A stretch of DNA of 64,000 nucleotides from Spirosoma oryzae. GTDB taxonomy: Bacteria > Bacteroidota > Bacteroidia > Cytophagales > Spirosomataceae. The translations under genes were made by a program, and so were the position numbers. Shown here one piece after another: positions 61,450-64,000 of this stretch. Below the pieces are notes generated by a model. The model had not been told where the DNA came from. It ran no database searches and was given only the letters and a program-made list of their open reading frames with translations. Where the stretch lies: contig NZ_PVTE01000024.1 of the NCBI RefSeq assembly GCF_003002825.1, forward strand, positions 1-64,000. Direction: 5' to 3'. Numbering within the stretch: the stretch's first letter is position 1; each line of letters opens with the position of its first letter.

Positions 61450-63210
61450 CTAGGGAATACGGAGCGGTTTGGCACCCGCGGTTATGCCCCGACCGTTGAA
61501 GCTATCGACGGTAAAGTAATAGCTTTCGTCTCTGTTCAGACTTCTTATAACCAGCGAATTGACACCAAAAACCTGATAGGTATGCTGCAACTGATTCGGT
61601 GCGGTGCCGTAGCGGATGGTGTAGCCGACACTGCCCTCACTTTTGGGCCAAGTCAGCGTAACAATGCAGGGGTCCGCTTTGTCGCGCACCACCGACAGGT
61701 TAGTCACTGGCGCGGGTAACTTGTCCGGGCTTTTACCAAAAACCCGGAAGTCGGAAAGGGCAAACTGACCGCTCGGTGTGTGCCCATTCGTCACGCGCAG
61801 GTAACGGGCCCGAACCGGCGCGGCAAACGCCAGGTAGTCGTGGGGTGCATCCTGCCGGTTTGCCGATTTGTCGGCCAGGGATTTCCAGGTGCGGTTATCG
61901 TCCGAATACGCCAGCTTGTAGCGGTAGGCGATGTCGGCCGAACGGCCCAGCAAGGTGGCCCCTTCTTCAGCAAAATTGAGCTGTACAGCATTGATCTGGC
62001 ACGGCTGCTGAAGGTCAATCTGCATCCATTCTGTCGGGCCACCGGTGGCCGCGCTCCAGTAGGTCCGAATATCCTCATCAACTCCCTGACGGGCGGGGTG
62101 GTTCGGCAGTTCCGACGAAACCTGTACGGGTTTGCCGTACGAAAGCAGCATCCAGTCCGGAAAGAGTTCGGCGAGGGAGGTAATTTTATTGTTCGGAATG
62201 ATAAACGGAAAATCCCCGAACGCGGTGTTGGTGTAGGAACGCCCGTCTGGACCAAAAAAGGCGGGGAAAAGCCCCAATCGCCGTTCCCAGCGGTGTTTTA
62301 CCGAGATGGACATGGTCGAGATACGCCAGAAATTACCGTACCGATCCTGAAACGTACTACTGTGGCCAGCCCCCGCAATGAAACCTTCGGGCCGGGCCGA
62401 GAAGGGGTTGTTGGCCGCGAGTTTGAACGGCCCCAGCGGTTTGTCCGATGTATACAGCCCGTCCGAATAGCTCTTAAACTCGGTTCCGGGGCTGGCGTAT
62501 TGCAGGTAATACGTACCCTTGTATTTGGTCATCCAGGCCCCTTCCAGCCAGGGTTTTTCGGGCCGTTCGTTGTAATCACCAAACCGTTCCCAGCCGTACG
62601 TTTTGGGATTTCCCGCGAACAAACCCGTCGATTTGCCCATTGGCATGAGCGTTTTCCGATCCAGTTCGACCACGTAAATCGGCTGCACATTGGAGCAACC
62701 GTAATAGAGATATAACCGGCCATCATCGTCCAGAAACAAATCCGGGTCGGTCAGGGCGAACGGGAAATCCGAATTGGCTACGGTCCATTTGCCGCTTTTA
62801 GGGTCGGCACTTTTGTAAATTTTCCCGCCCGGCTTCGTGGTCGAGGCCATGAAGTAAACCGTATCGCCGACGGTGACCGCCGTTGGCGCGTAATCTTCTA
62901 GGGGCAGGTCATCGGTTTTAATCAGATCCCAGTGGCTCAGGTCTTTCGAGTGCCAGTAGCCCCCCGACCGGGACGCAAACAGATAATACTCGTTTTTGAA
63001 CGTGATGGCCGTGGGGTCAGCCGCTTCCCGCCGGGACGGACCTTCGAGCGTGAAGCGGTAATCCAGATTCATCGGATTACAGACCGTCATTATGTTTCCG
63101 CCGGGCCGCGTCTGGGCTACACCCGGACTGGTTAAACCAACAATACCGATGATGAGCGGTATCGGCGAAAGAGCGGTAACTAACCGGTTAATCAGGCATT
63201 TCATGAGCAT
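61450..63210 (-). CDS. GH43-like enzyme with F5/8 type C and fibronectin III-like domains
   Basis: The product is 586 residues with a signal peptide (IPLIIGIVGLTSPGVAQ). The propeller covers residues about 40-345: REAADPTAITFKNEYYLFAS (Asp), FALTDPDLFLDDDGRLYLYYG (Asp) and KPWLEGAWMTKYKGTYYLQY (Glu). An F5/8 type C or CBM32-like domain follows (about 365-495: GVDEDIRTYWSAATGGPTEW, RYLRVTNGHTPSGQFALSDF). A fibronectin III-like domain ends the protein (LPAPVTNLSVVRDKADPCIV ... GYTIRYGTAPNQLQ). It starts 43 bases after the partial gene's stop. The added carbohydrate-binding and Fn3 domains suggest cell-surface or secreted attachment to glycans. Confidence 0.82.
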   Translation of the reverse strand: MLMKCLINRLVTALSPIPLIIGIVGLTSPGVAQTRPGGNIMTVCNPMNLDYRFTLEGPSRREAADPTAITFKNEYYLFASRSGGYWHSKDLSHWDLIKTDDLPLEDYAPTAVTVGDTVYFMASTTKPGGKIYKSADPKSGKWTVANSDFPFALTDPDLFLDDDGRLYLYYGCSNVQPIYVVELDRKTLMPMGKSTGLFAGNPKTYGWERFGDYNERPEKPWLEGAWMTKYKGTYYLQYASPGTEFKSYSDGLYTSDKPLGPFKLAANNPFSARPEGFIAGAGHSSTFQDRYGNFWRISTMSISVKHRWERRLGLFPAFFGPDGRSYTNTAFGDFPFIIPNNKITSLAELFPDWMLLSYGKPVQVSSELPNHPARQGVDEDIRTYWSAATGGPTEWMQIDLQQPCQINAVQLNFAEEGATLLGRSADIAYRYKLAYSDDNRTWKSLADKSANRQDAPHDYLAFAAPVRARYLRVTNGHTPSGQFALSDFRVFGKSPDKLPAPVTNLSVVRDKADPCIVTLTWPKSEGSVGYTIRYGTAPNQLQHTYQVFGVNSLVIRSLNRDESYYFTVDSFNGRGITAGAKPLRIP

Positions 63211-63253
63211 AGATCGGGGTTTTAAAACGAGTAAAGAAGCGCCTGTCGGATCA

Positions 63254-64000
63254 TCAGCGCGATTTGATCAGAACCGTTTGCTCAACGGGCGCAGCCGACT
63301 GCACTTTCTCACCCACGCTGGTGCCGTACTGCCAGGCCACCACCGTAACGGCTATCGGCAGGCGGCTGCGCGGAGGGATGGCCGTAAACACAAGCCGGTT
63401 GCCCTCCACAATGGCCGGGCCCGCCTTGACATAATAATAAACCGGTAACCCCACATTGGAACTGGCAGTCAGTGTAAGCGTTTTAGTGCCTACTTTTTGA
63501 TCAGGTACGTTGGGAAACGTAATGGTCTGTGGCTTGCCTTCTTTGTTGATTATCGGAAACCGTAGATCGGCCTGTTGCACGATGCTTTTATACGTACCAT
63601 CGCCATCATTAGACGCCAGTAGCCAGATGTCGTTCGAGCGTTTAGGATTGGTAAACCCCATCCGGTAAAAGCTCAGCTGAAAGGTCGTATCGTTGAGTTT
63701 GCGAACCGGGCCACAGATGCGGTCGATGCGGATGGGCGTGCGGGCGTGTGCGGCAGTAGCCCGAACCCGGGACGTATCGGTAAAGACGCTGCTCAGATGG
63801 AACGTGATCCCATCAGCCTCGGGTAAAAATGGCAGTTGGTAGTTGGCGTGGCCTTTGGTGGGTTTGAGGAATTGCCCCTGCTGCCGGAAACCCAGCTGTT
63901 GCGGCTTTTTGGCCCGCGCCTGTTGGTAAATAGTCTCGGTAGCCTGGGCCATTTCCCCATCGAAACACCAGCTGGCTACCCGCTTGTCGCCTTTGTAGCG
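63254..64000 (-). CDS. Partial secreted-type protein, N-terminus beyond window
   Basis: The frame is open to the window edge, giving at least 248 residues. The visible C-terminal part reads RVASWCFDGEMAQATETIYQ, RTPIRIDRICGPVRKLNDTT, LRFPIINKEGKPQTITFPNV and VGTKTLTLTASSNVGLPVYY before the stop. The latter half has an Ig-like beta pattern (TLTLTASSNVGLPVYYYVKAGPAIV). The family is not recognised. It heads the GH43/heparinase/GH97/CE15 set on the same strand, 43 bases before the GH43 start, so it is probably a glycan-related exported protein. Confidence 0.55.
   Translation of the reverse strand, partial: RYKGDKRVASWCFDGEMAQATETIYQQARAKKPQQLGFRQQGQFLKPTKGHANYQLPFLPEADGITFHLSSVFTDTSRVRATAAHARTPIRIDRICGPVRKLNDTTFQLSFYRMGFTNPKRSNDIWLLASNDGDGTYKSIVQQADLRFPIINKEGKPQTITFPNVPDQKVGTKTLTLTASSNVGLPVYYYVKAGPAIVEGNRLVFTAIPPRSRLPIAVTVVAWQYGTSVGEKVQSAAPVEQTVLIKSR

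Noticed and set aside
1-64000. tRNA, rRNA or riboswitch genes
   Set aside because: I saw no cloverleaf-like segments, rRNA-like sequence or recognised riboswitch leader; small or divergent RNAs could still be missed by eye.

Overview
The window looks like chromosomal DNA from a Cytophagales bacterium of the Spirosoma type (phylum Bacteroidota). I infer this from gene content: TonB receptors with carboxypeptidase-like N-terminal domains, LytS/LytTR two-component genes, DUF3500, DUF4861, GH97, CE15 and GH43 glycan enzymes, and TATATTTG-like -7 boxes. The sequence is GC-rich. Genes from about 14 kb to 41 kb and from 46 kb to 64 kb lie almost entirely on the minus strand.

Layout. 0-4.3 kb is a decayed accessory zone. 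It holds an IS3 end that truncates a DUF5694 gene, a nucleotidyltransferase with a small partner, a frameshifted orphan and an IS3 remnant carrying GC-rich insertions. The insertions match a 17-nt repeat found three times within 1 kb. 4.4-11.8 kb (plus strand) is an oxidative gene cluster: a VioB-type protein split into two genes, a catalase-like domain fused to a LodA/GoxA-type quinoprotein oxidase, and a LodB-type flavoprotein. 11.8-14.8 kb holds a frameshifted lipoprotein gene, an exonuclease-like hypothetical gene and a dead IS5-family element.

14.8-25.0 kb (minus) is a uronate operon: FucP-like transporter, GH43, KduI, ROK protein, DUF4861, KdgK, Eda, ExuT-like transporter and KduD. KduI and KduD give KDG, KdgK phosphorylates it, and Eda cleaves KDPG. 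GH88 at 47 kb and the heparinase II/III-type protein at 58 kb could feed unsaturated uronates into this route. 25.3-41.2 kb contains three DUF3500 copies (one dead), a LytS/LytTR pair, a Na+/H+ antiporter, two TonB receptors, a Wzi-like protein and a HupE/UreJ-type protein. One TonB receptor is joined by deletion to a truncated ABC permease.

41.5-45.8 kb has a degraded copy of the LytS 5' end, then VTC (with an in-frame TGA), DUF4956, DUF2490 and a Cthe_2159-like lipoprotein. 46-49.5 kb holds a serine hydrolase, GH88, and dead HxlR and SDR genes. 49.6-53.8 kb holds a bestrophin, two SDRs, an AraC regulator and a small membrane protein. 54.4-64 kb is a glycan-degrading gene set (CE15, GH97, heparinase II/III, two GH43 proteins and a partial gene running off the end) with no SusC/SusD pair in view.

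The strongest candidates for undescribed biology are the catalase-oxidase/split-VioB cluster and the small GC-rich repeat that appears to have entered a transposase gene. About ten genes are recently broken by single stops, single frameshifts or deletion. I saw no rRNA, tRNA or CRISPR array.
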